In this document: positions 33,134-33,833 of the stretch, piece by piece
How the letters are laid out: each line of letters starts with the position of its first letter
Position numbering within the stretch: the first letter of the stretch is position 1
Source: Paenibacillus sp. A3
GTDB lineage: Bacteria > Bacillota > Bacilli > Paenibacillales > NBRC-103111
Assembly: GCF_001399685.1 (NCBI RefSeq)
Contig: NZ_JTHN01000112.1
Span: 1-33,833, forward strand
Reading direction: 5' to 3'
Length of the DNA: 33,833 nucleotides
Made by a program: the position numbers and the translations under genes
The notes under the pieces: model-generated
Databases searched by the model: none
What the model was told of the DNA's origin: nothing
Seen by the model: only the letters and a program-made list of their open reading frames with translations

Positions 33134-33833
33134 TTACTTCGTCAAGCTTTTCAAGAAATCGAGCTTCTTCTGCGCGTTTTCTTTGTTGATGACTTCCACG
33201 CCGCTGTCGATCCGCTTCTCCACATTCTCGCCTTTGATCGCTTTGACGGCATTTTCTACGCCTTTGTAGCCCATTTCATAGGGGTTCTGCGCGACCGTGC
33301 CGCCCAATTTGTCGGCCAGAATCGATTCGATGGATTCCACTGTGCCGTCCGTGCCGAGAATCGGAATTTTCAAGCCTTTCGCTTCCGCCGCACGCAATGC
33401 ACCGATCGCCATGTCGTCGTTGGCGGCAAAGACGCCCTTCAGATCCGGATGGTTCTGCAAAATATTTTCCATGACGGACATCGCCTTCGCTTTATCGCTG
33501 TCGGCCGGCTGGTTGGCGGCGATTTTCATCCCTTTCGCCTCCAGCGCTTCCTTCGCGCCCTTGATCCGCTCGTCGGTCGCCGGGTTGCCGAGCGCGCCCG
33601 CGATGAGCGCTACTTTATCGCCGGATTTCAGCAGCGAAGCCAAGTATTCTCCGCCCTTTTTCCCTGCTGTCGCGTTATCCGTGCCGATAAAGGCCGTTTT
33701 ATCCGCCCAATCGGCCGTATCCGTATCGACGAGCAGCACCGGGATGTTTTTGTCTTTATATTTTTTCAGCACGGGAATCGCCGTGGAAGGCTGCGTCGGC
33801 GCCACGACCAGAGCGGCCGGCTTCTTGTTCAGC
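33134..33833 (-). CDS. Sugar ABC transporter substrate-binding protein, RbsB-like (partial)
   Basis: This is the C-terminal part (at least 232 residues) of a type 1 periplasmic-binding lipoprotein; the N-terminus with its export signal lies beyond the right edge. Motifs include PVLLVDTDTAD, FIGTDNATAGKKGGEYL, ERIKGAKEALEAKG, FAANDDMAIGALRA, ILGTDGT and VAQNPYEMGYKGVE, as in ribose and inositol binding proteins. With the downstream IolG-like gene, inositol or a related polyol is a reasonable ligand. The transporter's permease and ATPase would be upstream, outside the window. Confidence 0.9.
   Translation of the reverse strand, partial: LNKKPAALVVAPTQPSTAIPVLKKYKDKNIPVLLVDTDTADWADKTAFIGTDNATAGKKGGEYLASLLKSGDKVALIAGALGNPATDERIKGAKEALEAKGMKIAANQPADSDKAKAMSVMENILQNHPDLKGVFAANDDMAIGALRAAEAKGLKIPILGTDGTVESIESILADKLGGTVAQNPYEMGYKGVENAVKAIKGENVEKRIDSGVEVINKENAQKKLDFLKSLTK

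Noticed and set aside
1..33833. CRISPR arrays, tRNA or rRNA genes, insertion sequences
   Set aside because: No regular repeat-spacer series, no cloverleaf-like sequences and no transposase motifs were seen by reading; a dedicated scan was not possible.

Overview
The window looks like chromosome of a Paenibacillus-type member of the Bacillales. The evidence is strong GGAGG ribosome sites with frequent GTG/TTG starts, Gram-positive lipoprotein signals, a large secreted GH20 enzyme with a C-terminal FIMAH-like domain, a Bacillus-type CYP102A P450-reductase fusion behind a TetR gene, and an AimR/AloR-like receptor with an overlapping pro-peptide gene. Assignment is by protein recognition from memory; no search was run.

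Layout. (1) 72-3260, minus strand: an amino-sugar operon with a LacI-type regulator, a NagB-like deaminase and a NagA-like deacetylase, preceded by two palindromic operators. (2) 3330-7006, minus strand: an ABC exporter followed by a histidine kinase with no response regulator beside it, then a small P-loop kinase-like gene. (3) 7136-11027, minus strand: TetR regulator plus CYP102A-type self-sufficient P450, with an 18-bp operator. (4) 11138-15727: an organophosphate:phosphate antiporter diverging from a PhnD-like lipoprotein/histidine kinase/response regulator operon, read here as a three-part sensor for the transporter. (5) 15754-20606: pantothenate kinase, a decayed SDR gene and IclR remnant, a Ktr/Trk potassium channel subunit, a TraX-family membrane protein and an AraC regulator. 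coaA and the potassium gene carry nearly identical promoters. (6) 20788-25125: a 1445-residue secreted GH20 hexosaminidase.

(7) 25256-30056 is a visibly AT-richer accessory stretch of small secreted and signalling genes and many broken ones. Reading leftward it contains an Alo-like receptor that lacks the DNA-binding N-terminus, an overlapping 42-residue pro-peptide ending DHGWGG, and a wrecked second receptor. There is also a DUF3139-like remnant, a secreted beta-rich protein facing a lipoprotein across a shared terminator, a 59-residue two-helix membrane protein, and a mosaic of relics at 29233-30056 bracketed by diverged direct repeats. This is the part most likely to repay study.

(8) 30132-33833, minus strand: a myo-inositol-type catabolic operon (sugar-binding protein running off the window edge, IolG-like dehydrogenase, LacI regulator, class II aldolase). 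No tRNA, rRNA, CRISPR array or intact insertion sequence was seen.
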